From assembly GCF_001610875.1 (NCBI RefSeq), contig NZ_CP011272.1, forward strand, positions 496,001-560,000: 64,000 nt of DNA. Reading direction: 5' to 3'. A program made the translations under genes and the position numbers. Shown here in pieces: positions 52,382 to 59,863 of this stretch (its first letter is position 1; every line of letters begins with the position of its first letter). Origin of the DNA: Pirellula sp. SH-Sr6A (GTDB lineage: Bacteria > Planctomycetota > Planctomycetia > Pirellulales > Pirellulaceae). The notes under the pieces are model-generated. The model saw nothing but the letters and a program-made list of their open reading frames with translations, searched no databases and was not told where the DNA came from.

Positions 52382-53681
52382 CATACCTGAGACTCGCGAT
52401 ACCGAGACCACACGCGCTGAGCGTGCACTGGTCGGGTTGATGATTATTCATCCGTCGATAATCGATCGATGCGAAATAGAACTCCACGACTACCGATGCG
52501 TCGACAGCGATGCTAGCCAGATTTGGCCGGTGTTGTGCGAGTTGCGTCGTGGTAACTTCCCGATGGCAGATTTAACTTCGCTAGCCGTAGAAGTTCGCAA
52601 GCGTGGTATTGCACCGGCGTCGCTTGCTAGGGTCGCAAATGAAGCTGGGTTGCCGTCGAATGAGAACTTTTACATTCACACGTTGACGAAGCAACGACGG
52701 AAGCGAAGGCTGTTGAAACTAGCTGCGGATGCGTTAGAAAAACTCGACCGAGAAGACTGCGATGTGGATTCCGTTGCGGATTCGCTTAGCAGCGGACTTG
52801 CATCTATCCCGCAACTATCGAAGCGGAAGAGCCGAGCCGGTGACATCATGATGGATGTCTTGGCGTTGTCAGAAGAGACGCAGCAACCGGTTCGAAAAGT
52901 GTTTAGCGGAATATCCACGCTCGATTTAAAGATGGGTGGATTTCGCGATGGTCAATTAATCGTTTTGGCTGCACGACCTAGCGTTGGCAAATCCGCATTG
53001 GCTGCACAGATGGCAATCAATGCAGCAAAGGACGGTGCGAAAACTCTGTTCATATCGCTGGAGATGTCTGCACAGGAAACCGTAGCGAGAGCGATGGCGT
53101 TCGAGACGGGAATCAACATGCAGCATATTCTCGATGGGACTTTGCAAATCGGAGACGTAAATCGCTTGAAAGGATTAGCGACTGCGTATCAAAACGAAAT
53201 TCCTCTGTATGTGGAGGACCGTTCGAACCTGACAATGCACAGGCTAGAGATGCTTGTTAAGCAATACTCCGCGAAGCAGAGACTAGGTTTTGTCGTGGTT
53301 GACTATATCGGTTTGGTGTCCAGCGATGACTCTCGCAAGTCTGCGTGGGAGGTGACTGAGAAGGTCAGCAAAGGATTAAAGCAACTAGCAAAATCCGAGA
53401 AGGTTCCGATACTTGCGTTGTCTCAATTGAACCGTGACTCCGAAAAGGAAAAGCAGATTGCAATACCGACGCTTGCACAATTACGCAACAGCGGTTCAGT
53501 CGAGCAAGATGCGGACGCTGTTTTGTTGCTGCATCGAGAAAGCAGACAATCGAAGGACGCAACATTGATACTTGCGAAGGGTCGAAATTGCGGTACCGGT
53601 AAGCTGTCTCTCGAATACAACGGACCAAAGTATGAGTTTATCCCAGCGATGGTCGACAACGAGTTTTCAAAGGATTTCTAA
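52374..53681 (+). CDS. dnaB: Replicative DNA helicase DnaB
   Basis: A 435-residue hexameric helicase. N-terminal domain (ERALVGLMIIHPSIID), linker, RecA-like C-terminal domain with Walker A RPSVGKSA (201-208), LFISLEMS, VVVDYIGLV and ALSQLNR...RNSGSVEQDAD. The start overlaps the replication protein by 8 bases. It drives phage fork unwinding. Confidence 0.93.
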   Translation: MLSIPETRDTETTRAERALVGLMIIHPSIIDRCEIELHDYRCVDSDASQIWPVLCELRRGNFPMADLTSLAVEVRKRGIAPASLARVANEAGLPSNENFYIHTLTKQRRKRRLLKLAADALEKLDREDCDVDSVADSLSSGLASIPQLSKRKSRAGDIMMDVLALSEETQQPVRKVFSGISTLDLKMGGFRDGQLIVLAARPSVGKSALAAQMAINAAKDGAKTLFISLEMSAQETVARAMAFETGINMQHILDGTLQIGDVNRLKGLATAYQNEIPLYVEDRSNLTMHRLEMLVKQYSAKQRLGFVVVDYIGLVSSDDSRKSAWEVTEKVSKGLKQLAKSEKVPILALSQLNRDSEKEKQIAIPTLAQLRNSGSVEQDADAVLLLHRESRQSKDATLILAKGRNCGTGKLSLEYNGPKYEFIPAMVDNEFSKDF

Positions 53682-54002
53682 ATGGGAGTGCGTCATGCAA
53701 AAGTTGGTCCTAGAGTTGCCGATCGTATTGCCTACCTGGAACGCATTGCTGGCGATGAATCACTGGCGACGCGCAAAGGTCCGGCATTCAGTTCACGAGT
53801 TCGTATTACGATCGTTTCGTATCTCGCAAGATTGCGAGACGCAGACGGGACAAGCGGCAAAGCAGCAATTGACGGACTCGTACATGCCGGAGTCATTGCA
53901 GACGATTCTCCAAAGTACGTCGAAGAAGTCTGCTATCGGCAAGTCAAAGTCAAAACGAAAGCCGAGCAGAAAACGCAAATCATAATTGAGGCGGTCGATT
54001 AA
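53682..54002 (+). CDS. ORF carrying the C-terminal half of a RusA-like resolvase
   Basis: A 106-residue ORF that starts immediately after the dnaB stop. The C-terminal 60 residues match RusA Holliday-junction resolvases: RITIVSYLARLRDADG, KAAIDGLVHAGVIADDSPKYV, RQVKVKTKAE. The N-terminal 35 residues do not look like RusA; the expected RusA N-terminus lies in another frame of the same DNA. It is therefore probably a frameshifted or deleted gene, or uses an unusual frameshift. Confidence 0.6.
   Translation: MGVRHAKVGPRVADRIAYLERIAGDESLATRKGPAFSSRVRITIVSYLARLRDADGTSGKAAIDGLVHAGVIADDSPKYVEEVCYRQVKVKTKAEQKTQIIIEAVD
53695..53985 (+). pseudogene. RusA-like N-terminal half in an alternate frame
   Basis: Read from 53695 the frame gives MQKLVLELPIVLPTWNALLAMN and HWRRAKVRHSVHEFV, the expected start of a RusA resolvase, then continues into unrelated Ser/Lys-rich sequence. 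The conserved C-terminal half is in the other frame. The 20-odd residues normally between the halves seem missing, so a small deletion with a shift of frame is likely. No canonical slippery heptamer was seen. Confidence 0.55.
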
Positions 54003-54020
54003 CAATCAGGAGGTGGTGTC

Positions 54021-54281
54021 ATGGAAGTCTATTCGCAAATCGAACTCGCAAAACACTGCGATGTATCGAGGCAAACAATTCGCAGGTGGCAACAGTCTGA
54101 GAAGATCCCTGGACCGTTAATAAGCCACGCAGGAAGGCATCTTTGGACGAAGGAACAGGCGGACGAAATAAGAGATCTTTCCATCACTCTGATACGCAGC
54201 GTACCATCCGTTTCGGCAAGCGTGACGCAAGAGGACCAATCGCATAAGATTGATTCAACTCAAGCACAAGAGAGGGGGTGA
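54021..54281 (+). CDS. Helix-turn-helix (MerR/excisionase-like) protein
   Basis: An 86-residue DNA-binding protein: YSQIELAKHCDVSRQTIRRWQQSEKIPGPL with a wing (ISHAGRHLWTKEQADEIRDL). A strong ribosome binding site (AGGAGGTG) precedes it. It ends the replication block and may regulate the lysis/tail block that follows. Confidence 0.75.
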   Translation: MEVYSQIELAKHCDVSRQTIRRWQQSEKIPGPLISHAGRHLWTKEQADEIRDLSITLIRSVPSVSASVTQEDQSHKIDSTQAQERG

Positions 54282-54327
54282 TCCGAATCTATGAACGGGT
54301 ACTGACTCTCACACAAAGGAGCAAGCC

Positions 54328-54612
54328 ATGCCGGTAAATACGTTTGCACTCCACAGCAACTTCAACGGAAATCAAGTTGCTGCAAGCGGTGCACTGATTG
54401 AAAACTTCCGTGAATGGTTTCGCGGATTGAACATTCCATTGCCGCCCAAGGCTGACCTGTTGAAACAAGTCGCTGAGGCATACGACGCTTACGTTGCACC
54501 GATCGACATCCCGGGTGTTCCAAATCTTGTGGAGCCTTGGTTGGATTCGGCACTCAAAGCAATTGTTCTTCAACAGGTCAGCCGAATCTATGACAACTTC
54601 GCAGCAAACTAA
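54328..54612 (+). CDS. Phage hypothetical protein (94 aa)
   Basis: Small helical protein with a ribosome binding site (AAAGGAGC). N-terminus MPVNTFALHSNFNGNQVAASG; Pro-rich middle PLPPKADLLKQV. It overlaps the next gene by 23 bases. Function unknown; the first gene of the protease/holin block. Confidence 0.55.
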   Translation: MPVNTFALHSNFNGNQVAASGALIENFREWFRGLNIPLPPKADLLKQVAEAYDAYVAPIDIPGVPNLVEPWLDSALKAIVLQQVSRIYDNFAAN

Positions 54613-54982
54613 CGTCTGGGATTTCGCTACCAGGACGGGCCAGACGATCGCCCTTGCGACGGTCGTCTGTGTCCTGGGCTGGTTGTATCTCGGAAAGCCT
54701 TCCACGGATGACGGAAAGCAAGACGACAAGCCAGTCGTTCTTGAGCCAATCTCAAAGATCCTCGCGAAGTGCTACGAGGCTGATCGAGTATCGAAGATTG
54801 CGATACTCAAAGGCATCACTGCCAACACTTTTGCAGACGATCAAGCGAAGCTGGAATGGATCAACAGAGAAAGCGAAACGAAGCGAATTGCTGACTTTCA
54901 GGCATATGTTGATCGTTTATCCGAAGCGATCGACACTGGCAAAACGGAAGAACTCGCAAAAGCACTGGAGGCTGGCAAGTGA
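54590..54982 (+). CDS. Single-span membrane protein (130 aa)
   Basis: Starts MTTSQQTNVWDFATRTGQTIALATVVCVLGWLYLG, with one membrane helix near residues 17-35, then a charged helical domain. The start at 54590 is chosen over a long upstream extension. It overlaps the previous gene and couples through GTGA to the papain-like protease gene. Possible lysis accessory or membrane anchor; unproven. Confidence 0.6.
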   Translation: MTTSQQTNVWDFATRTGQTIALATVVCVLGWLYLGKPSTDDGKQDDKPVVLEPISKILAKCYEADRVSKIAILKGITANTFADDQAKLEWINRESETKRIADFQAYVDRLSEAIDTGKTEELAKALEAGK

Positions 54983-55806
54983 GCGACTTTAGCGGCTACC
55001 CAATTGAACAAGAGGACCGTGCGTTCCTTTCGTCGCTTCCAAATGCAGAAGGAAACGTTCCACTGTTTGGATCATACGAAGAGCAGCGTTTAGACCCTCG
55101 CGAATTGATCCCTGTTGAGAACCAAGGCTCTGTTGGGTCGTGTCAAGGACACGCATTATCGAGCTGTATGGAATGGTGTTACGTCATTGCGACCAACGGC
55201 CAACGGCAACAGCTCTCGCGTGCGATGGGTTATTACGAGACGCAACGCATTGATGGCATCAACGGAGACCGTGGAAGCACCATTAGCGGCGGCGTAAAGT
55301 TGGCGAAGAACGTCGGGCTCTGTGAAGAGCCATTGTGGCCATACACCGGACGCTACCAGCCAACTAGACCGGGCAATTGGCAAGCGATTACAGAGAACGC
55401 AGCCAAGTACAAGATCGGGCGCGCGGTGCAGATTCGGACCTACGACGACTTTCGCGCCTTCTCTGGTTCCCTGCAAGGCGGAATCCACATAGGTATTGCC
55501 TGGGGTAACTCGATGAGTAAAGCTGTTGTGGAATCCTTCTCTCCTGGAATGGGTGGGCACGCGATAGCTGGGTTGTGCTTGTCGGATCGAGTGGACTCAC
55601 AAGGGAGGCCTTATGCGTGGATTATGAATTCATGGGGTCAGAACGTTGGCTCGCGTGAGCATCCAGGGTGGCATGAATGGAGTCCGAACGCTATCAGCCA
55701 AATGCTTCGTCATCAATGGACGGAAATGATTGGCATCTCCGACATGCCCGCCGCGAAACCTCGCAAGTTTTCAATTGAGGACTGGAAGTCGAAACTGAGG
55801 GTTTAA
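54979..55806 (+). CDS. Papain-like (C1 family) cysteine protease
   Basis: A 275-residue protein with the complete papain signature: oxyanion Gln49 and catalytic Cys55 in VENQGSVGSCQGHALSS, catalytic His194 in GMGGHAIAG, and Asn217 in WIMNSWG. No signal peptide. It starts with GTG overlapping the previous stop. C1 peptidases are rare in tailed-phage genomes. Position between a membrane protein, a lipoprotein and a holin-like protein suggests a lysis, maturation or host-takeover role, not yet assigned. Confidence 0.87.
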   Translation: MSDFSGYPIEQEDRAFLSSLPNAEGNVPLFGSYEEQRLDPRELIPVENQGSVGSCQGHALSSCMEWCYVIATNGQRQQLSRAMGYYETQRIDGINGDRGSTISGGVKLAKNVGLCEEPLWPYTGRYQPTRPGNWQAITENAAKYKIGRAVQIRTYDDFRAFSGSLQGGIHIGIAWGNSMSKAVVESFSPGMGGHAIAGLCLSDRVDSQGRPYAWIMNSWGQNVGSREHPGWHEWSPNAISQMLRHQWTEMIGISDMPAAKPRKFSIEDWKSKLRV

Positions 55807-55808
55807 CT

Positions 55809-56222
55809 ATGTTCCATCGATCAATGATGTTTGGAATCTATGCGGTCGTGGCGGCTGTTGTGCTTGGATGTCCAGCACCTAAGCCGATCGTGTTAAAGCC
55901 AATTCCTGCAGTGGAGGCGGCGATGATTGCGAAGCCAATGCAGTCGGAATCGATCCAGGAAGTGAAAGCCGTGGAGCCCACAATAATCGTGCACTCCGCA
56001 TCGTTTGACTGTCCTGCATGCGACCGGTGGGTTCGAGTCGAATTACCAGTGTGGAAAACGATCGGGTGGAAAATCCCTGATCCGTTGAAGGATGCGATCG
56101 CAGGAAAACGTTATCCGTGGTTCGAGCTCATAGATGGAGACGGTCTCCGCTTCGAAGTCAACACGTATCTGACTAAGAACTCGTATGAAGAAGCCCGGAA
56201 GAAAGCACTGGGAAGTAAGTGA
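55809..56222 (+). CDS. Lipoprotein with CPAC motif
   Basis: A 137-residue lipoprotein with lipobox VVLGC (Cys21), a Pro/Glu linker, and a domain around FDCPACDRW (Cys68, Cys71) followed by RYPWFELIDGDGLRFEV. The CXXC pair could be a redox or zinc site; a thioredoxin-like fold is possible but the rest of the motif is not seen. In the lysis block, an outer-membrane spanin-like part is a speculative alternative. Confidence 0.68.
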   Translation: MFHRSMMFGIYAVVAAVVLGCPAPKPIVLKPIPAVEAAMIAKPMQSESIQEVKAVEPTIIVHSASFDCPACDRWVRVELPVWKTIGWKIPDPLKDAIAGKRYPWFELIDGDGLRFEVNTYLTKNSYEEARKKALGSK

Positions 56223-56229
56223 GGTCTGA

Positions 56230-56592
56230 GTGCATGGAATCACCACAGAGGAAATCATTTTCCACTCGCTTGTCTGGGGCATCGGCTTTGCGGCGTCGTT
56301 GGGTAGGAGCAGCCGTAAGCGCGGCCGTGTCTCTATCTGGGACGTCGTTAATACTGGTTGCACAAGCGGGTTTATCGCTTTCGGGATTGTTACTCTTTTT
56401 TTCGGTAGTGCTACTCGTAGTGGCTCCTTTAATTGGCCTGCACTTGGTCTGGCGGCATTGGTAGGCGCTGTTGGAGAAGAGAGAGACAAGTTTGGGAAGA
56501 TGGCTTTGACTCGCGCATGGGAAGCTGGCCGAGTCTTCTTCTCGCAGTCAAGCCAGGCGAAGAGCGAAGACGACGGGAGAAAAGGCCAATGA
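56230..56592 (+). CDS. Holin-like membrane protein
   Basis: A 120-residue protein with at least two hydrophobic segments (HSLVWGIGFAASLG, GCTSGFIAFGIVTLFFG, WPALGLAALVGAVG) and a charged C-terminal tail, starting at GTG 56230. Size and topology fit a phage holin. Its stop overlaps the next ATG. A second frame over the same DNA also encodes a hydrophobic 77-residue peptide. Confidence 0.6.
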   Translation: MHGITTEEIIFHSLVWGIGFAASLGRSSRKRGRVSIWDVVNTGCTSGFIAFGIVTLFFGSATRSGSFNWPALGLAALVGAVGEERDKFGKMALTRAWEAGRVFFSQSSQAKSEDDGRKGQ

Positions 56593-57491
56593 CAGACCGC
56601 AAAGTCCACGCACAGAAAAAGCCGCTGACAGATGCGGATCTGCAAGCCGCACTTGCAGAATACTCGACAACTTCACAGATTGTTGCTGCATTTGCTCCCA
56701 TCGTTCACAGCCATCCGATTTCCGATGTTACGAATCTTCAAACGGCACTAGACGGGAAGCAACCGAGCGACGCCGACCTATCAGCGATTGCTGCATTGTC
56801 GGGTACAGGCTTCGCGCAGCGTACTGGCTCAAATTCCTGGGCTTTGATTACGACCGTTCCACAAACGAACTTGAACAACACATTCTCTCAGCCTCAGACT
56901 GTCCAGAAGTCGCTATCAGTAATATCTGAAGGCTCCAACTTTCAGGGCATCCGAGTGTCGGATGCAACGGCTACGCTTGGGAAAATTGGCCAAGTCATCA
57001 TGGGATACCCAGGCTACTACGACAATGATCTATTGATTCTGTATGATGGCCAACCCGCAATGTCTTGCAATTCCGGCGCTGTGGTGGCATACAAGAATCT
57101 TCGTGTGCAGTCGTCCGGCACATCATCGACCATCGACATGGGGAATAACGCGAACAATGCTCTCGTTTTTAGTACTACCGGGGCGCCAGGTCTCCGTATT
57201 AGTGCTTTGACGCAACTTGCCTTCGCGATCAATTTCTCGAATCAGATCACGCTAACCGCATCCGCATTTACGATCACCCCAGCGACCACCGTAAATGGAA
57301 CATTGGCATGCGGAGCAACATTCTCCGTAGGGACTTACACCGTGGCAACGCTCCCAAACGCCTCCTCTAACGCAGGAAGAGAAGCACAGGTTACTGATAG
57401 CAGCGTTACTACGTACAGAAGCAACGTTGCAGGCGGCGGAACTTCTCGGGTGAAGGTATTCTCAAACGGGCTGAATTGGTTGGTTAACTAA
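56589..57491 (+). CDS. Tail-fibre-like protein
   Basis: A 300-residue protein with fibre-type sequence: AFAPIVHSHPISDVTNLQTALDGKQPSDADLSAIAALSGTGFAQRTG near the N-terminus, then Gly/Ser/Thr/Asn-rich beta-strand sequence with TTYRSNVAGGGTSRVKV at the end. The DLSAIAALSGTGF element is common in phage tail fibres and structural proteins. The start at 56589 overlaps the holin-like stop by ATGA. Probably a receptor-binding or baseplate component. Confidence 0.75.
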   Translation: MTDRKVHAQKKPLTDADLQAALAEYSTTSQIVAAFAPIVHSHPISDVTNLQTALDGKQPSDADLSAIAALSGTGFAQRTGSNSWALITTVPQTNLNNTFSQPQTVQKSLSVISEGSNFQGIRVSDATATLGKIGQVIMGYPGYYDNDLLILYDGQPAMSCNSGAVVAYKNLRVQSSGTSSTIDMGNNANNALVFSTTGAPGLRISALTQLAFAINFSNQITLTASAFTITPATTVNGTLACGATFSVGTYTVATLPNASSNAGREAQVTDSSVTTYRSNVAGGGTSRVKVFSNGLNWLVN

Positions 57492-58024
57492 TGACTACAA
57501 CACCATACGAATTATTGGCACGATTTAATGCAGATGGAACCATCGCGGGCGTTCATGTTCGCCACCTGCTGACAGTCGGAGAGAAAGCGATTGAGCTTGA
57601 TCCCGTACCTCTATCCGACACTTCCGATCCTGCCTTCACACAGTTCGCAGAAGCGTTTGCAGCGGCGGCGGTCGCAGAGAGGGACGCATTGCAGGCACAA
57701 CTCGCGACAGCACAAGCTCGCATTGCAGAGCTAGAGGAAGCATTGCCGTGGAATCCCAGGATCATGGAAGCCAAAGCGTTTGTCGCTCGCATCACAGCGA
57801 GTGAGATGCTTACACTGGCTGGCTCGCAAGACGAAACCGTCCAGGGGATAGTCGGTATGCTCACGCAGTGGGTAGCAAATGATTGGCCGATCATTCTGGA
57901 TTCGCCGGAGATGCAGCAAGCAATCGGCTACTTAGGGCAAGCAGGGATTGTGACATCGGATAGAGTCGCGGAGTTGCTGCGCGATTGCGTGCGGTCTGAA
58001 GCTCACGTTGCGGACGGGCAATAG
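57491..58024 (+). CDS. Phage hypothetical, possible tail-fibre partner
   Basis: A 177-residue protein, start overlapping the fibre stop (TAATG). The N-terminal part MTTTPYELLARFNADGTIAGVHVRHLL is beta-rich, the middle is an Ala/Glu coiled coil (AAVAERDALQAQLATAQARIAELEEAL), and the C-terminus is helical. Position and coiled coil suggest a fibre assembly or adaptor role; this is inference. Confidence 0.55.
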   Translation: MTTTPYELLARFNADGTIAGVHVRHLLTVGEKAIELDPVPLSDTSDPAFTQFAEAFAAAAVAERDALQAQLATAQARIAELEEALPWNPRIMEAKAFVARITASEMLTLAGSQDETVQGIVGMLTQWVANDWPIILDSPEMQQAIGYLGQAGIVTSDRVAELLRDCVRSEAHVADGQ

Positions 58025-58050
58025 CGGATTGTTCATCCTCACTTGATTTT

Positions 58051-58063
58051 TGACAGCCTGTCA
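58051..58063. promoter_or_regulatory. 13-bp perfect palindrome (operator-like)
   Basis: TGACAG-C-CTGTCA in the 203-base gap between the tail block and the small-gene region, just before a terminator-like hairpin and a promoter. Confidence 0.4.
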
Positions 58064-58102
58064 CAGACAAGACGATGCACCGAACACGTCCGCAATTGAC
58101 TC

Positions 58103-58135
58103 GCACCCCTCTTTTGTGGGTGCTGGAATCTTTTT
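58103..58135 (+). terminator. Terminator-like hairpin
   Basis: GCACCC (58103-58108) and GGGTGC (58118-58123) form a 6-bp stem with a 9-base loop, followed by TGGAATC and five Ts. It would end transcripts from the tail block. Confidence 0.45.
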
Positions 58136-58157
58136 CTAAAAAGTGTGCGCATAGTTC

Positions 58158-58186
58158 TTTACTCTTGCCGATAGTGTGTGTATAAT
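58158..58186 (+). promoter_or_regulatory. Promoter of the small-gene region
   Basis: TTTACT (58158-58163) and a perfect TATAAT (58181-58186) separated by 17 bases, 42 bases before the first small gene. The strongest sigma-70-like site seen in the element. Confidence 0.6.
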
Positions 58187-58227
58187 TACAGCATCACCGC
58201 AACGGACACCAACCAGGAGACGGCAAA

Positions 58228-58467
58228 ATGATTACTGAAGTGCACAGCGTTACAGCGGAGTATCTTGGACAAGTTGATTTGGGTGCACCGTGCTTTGCGG
58301 TCAAAATTGTCGACATCAAGCCAAACGCAACTGTACACAACAAAGTTCTTTTTCGGTCGCGAGTTGCTGGTTCTTTCCAAATCGGGAAGAATTACGAGGT
58401 AGAGGCCGTCATAAGCCAAGAGTCGAAGGAAAGTCCAAGGATTTACGAAGTGTTGAAGGTTGCGTAG
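58228..58467 (+). CDS. Phage hypothetical protein (79 aa)
   Basis: Small beta-rich protein (MITEVHSVTAEYLGQVDLGAPCFAVKIVDIKPNATV). Strong ribosome binding site (AGGAGA). Its TAG stop shares a base with the next GTG start. Function unknown. Confidence 0.6.
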   Translation: MITEVHSVTAEYLGQVDLGAPCFAVKIVDIKPNATVHNKVLFRSRVAGSFQIGKNYEVEAVISQESKESPRIYEVLKVA

Positions 58468-58655
58468 TGACGAACGAGAGAAAGAACATAACCCAACCAC
58501 CAGATTGGTGGAGGGTTTTTGAAGAGGAAGCACAAAAGGCAGGTGTAAGCCTATCCGAATGGATTGGCGAGGCGTGCGTGGAGAGGCTTCCGTGGAAGAT
58601 TCGAAAGAAGCTGAGCGAGCGTCCGCCAGCTAATAGACCGAAGAAATCAGAATAG
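58467..58655 (+). CDS. Ribbon-helix-helix-like protein (62 aa)
   Basis: Starts with GTG overlapping the previous stop. PPDWWRVFEEEAQKAGVSLSEWIGEACVERL resembles the helix pair of CopG/Arc-type repressors, and the basic C-terminus (RKKLSERPPANRPKKSE) could bind nucleic acid. The first strand is not distinct, so the family call is tentative. Confidence 0.5.
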   Translation: MTNERKNITQPPDWWRVFEEEAQKAGVSLSEWIGEACVERLPWKIRKKLSERPPANRPKKSE

Positions 58656-58671
58656 CGGATGGTTTAGCCGC
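58655..58671 (+). promoter_or_regulatory. GCGG/CCGC leader hairpin before the gene at 58685
   Basis: GCGG (58655-58658), starting with the G of the upstream TAG stop, pairs with CCGC (58668-58671); AAGGGGAGGGG follows as ribosome binding site. Similar hairpins precede the genes at 61467, 61682, 61964 and 63135. Confidence 0.5.
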
Positions 58672-58684
58672 AAGGGGAGGGGTG

Positions 58685-59011
58685 ATGATGGCTTTTGGTA
58701 TGCGAGAAGAAGACGGGAAAACGATAGTGCAGGTCAAGGTGCCGGTTTGCGTGAACCTGCAATTGCTCGAAGAGGATGCCGAGCGAATGACGCAGGACGA
58801 GCTATGTGGATTGGTAGATGGTGTCATTGACCAGTACAGTTCGGAAAACAACATTATGGAGTCAAGGTTGCGCCCGCGTGGCTGGATGCAGGCTGTGACT
58901 GTCCGGTACGAAATAACGCGACATTGGGACGATCTTCCGGTCGACGAAATGGAGCTTATGAGCGTCGATGTCGGTCTTTTTGAAAAGACCGGATTGGAAG
59001 ACGACGAATAA
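58685..59011 (+). CDS. Phage hypothetical protein (108 aa)
   Basis: No family recognised. Acidic, with KTIVQVKVPVCVNLQLLEEDAERM and a C-terminal EKTGLEDDE. The start at 58685 follows GGGGAGGGG after the leader hairpin; 58682 (GTG) and 58688 are alternatives. Confidence 0.55.
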   Translation: MMAFGMREEDGKTIVQVKVPVCVNLQLLEEDAERMTQDELCGLVDGVIDQYSSENNIMESRLRPRGWMQAVTVRYEITRHWDDLPVDEMELMSVDVGLFEKTGLEDDE

Positions 59012-59058
59012 GACAGATGTTTTGATCAATGCGGGAAGAAAAGGGAAAAGAGGTTTTT

Positions 59059-59352
59059 ATGCGATTAGCTAACGATCCGCCGAATAGCAGCCGGAAGGTT
59101 GTTTTGCGATTTGAAGATAATGGTGAGCAAGACTGCTTTGGTTTTTATTGTGCTGAAACAAATGCTTGGTACAAGACGGACACGAAAGATAGGTGTCATC
59201 CGTCGCATTGGTGCGAGGCTTCGTTTGCGATTTATCAGGTTGTTGAAGACACAGGACGAGTTGTCTTCGACGAATGCACAATGGAAGAAGCATTGCACTT
59301 TGCAGACGCGATCAAAAGACGATGCAAAACGCAAATTGTAGCGATGGTTTAG
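59059..59352 (+). CDS. Phage hypothetical protein (97 aa)
   Basis: No family recognised. MRLANDPPNSSRKVVLRFEDNG, with clustered Cys and His (DRCHPSHWCEA) that could hold a metal. The start at 59059 is chosen because GAGG precedes it; the frame is open to 59029. Confidence 0.5.
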   Translation: MRLANDPPNSSRKVVLRFEDNGEQDCFGFYCAETNAWYKTDTKDRCHPSHWCEASFAIYQVVEDTGRVVFDECTMEEALHFADAIKRRCKTQIVAMV

Positions 59353-59622
59353 AAGTGCGGAGTAGCCAGCCGCTAGTGGAAATACCAAATGTGAGAGAGG
59401 GCAACGGTGAGCACGCAAGTGAGCCCCTTTTCAGCGACGAGACCGATAAGTTGCTGACGGAGCTGGGATCGGAACGCAGCGATCGCAGATGACGAAAAAT
59501 GGTTATTGGGAGGCACGAAACAACCGACGATTCGGGGCCGCATTGCGATGTAAAGCAATGCGGTACAGGTCGAGGATGCCAAATGGTTTCGGAGGCGTGA
59601 CAGGTCGGAGAGACGGCCAAAC

Positions 59623-59734
59623 GGATCGGCGGCGTGAAAACTGGAGGCATCTGGTGATTAGCGTAGGGAGTCCTAGTTTGGCGGGGAGTTGATCGCTCCG
59701 TCGAATGAAGCAGGTTCGAATCCTGCCCGATCCA
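59623..59734 (+). ncRNA. tRNA-like element with oversized middle
   Basis: T arm GCAGG-TTCGAAT-CCTGC (59710-59726) is followed by CCGATCC and A, the usual tRNA 3' end. A perfect partner GGATCGG occurs at 59623-59629, 112 bases upstream of the end. A stem GGAG/CTCC with a 7-base loop TTGATCG (anticodon position GAT) lies between, but no clear D arm was found. Possibly a disrupted tRNA or a long insert. Confidence 0.35.
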
Positions 59735-59863
59735 CTGAGCACTAGCCATCCAAGTAGTGGAGCGACGAGACCGATGGCTTACATCGTCGCCGGGGCCATG
59801 ACTGACAGCAGCGAACGGTGGATGCAAAGCATGGAGACCGTGACAGCCGGAGAGACGGCGCAT

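Noticed and set aside
56025-56055. GGGTTCGAGTC resembling a tRNA T loop
   Set aside because: No flanking T stem or acceptor pairing, and it is inside the lipoprotein coding sequence.
56219-56464. 81-codon hydrophobic frame over the holin-like gene as the main gene
   Set aside because: The 120-codon frame is preferred because it ends in an ATGA overlap with the tail-fibre-like gene; the other is kept only as a possibility.
59489-59692. 67-codon ORF coupled by ATGA to a preceding short ORF
   Set aside because: Arg/Gly-rich composition, no ribosome binding site, and it crosses a perfect RNA hairpin and the duplicated leader; non-coding is more likely.
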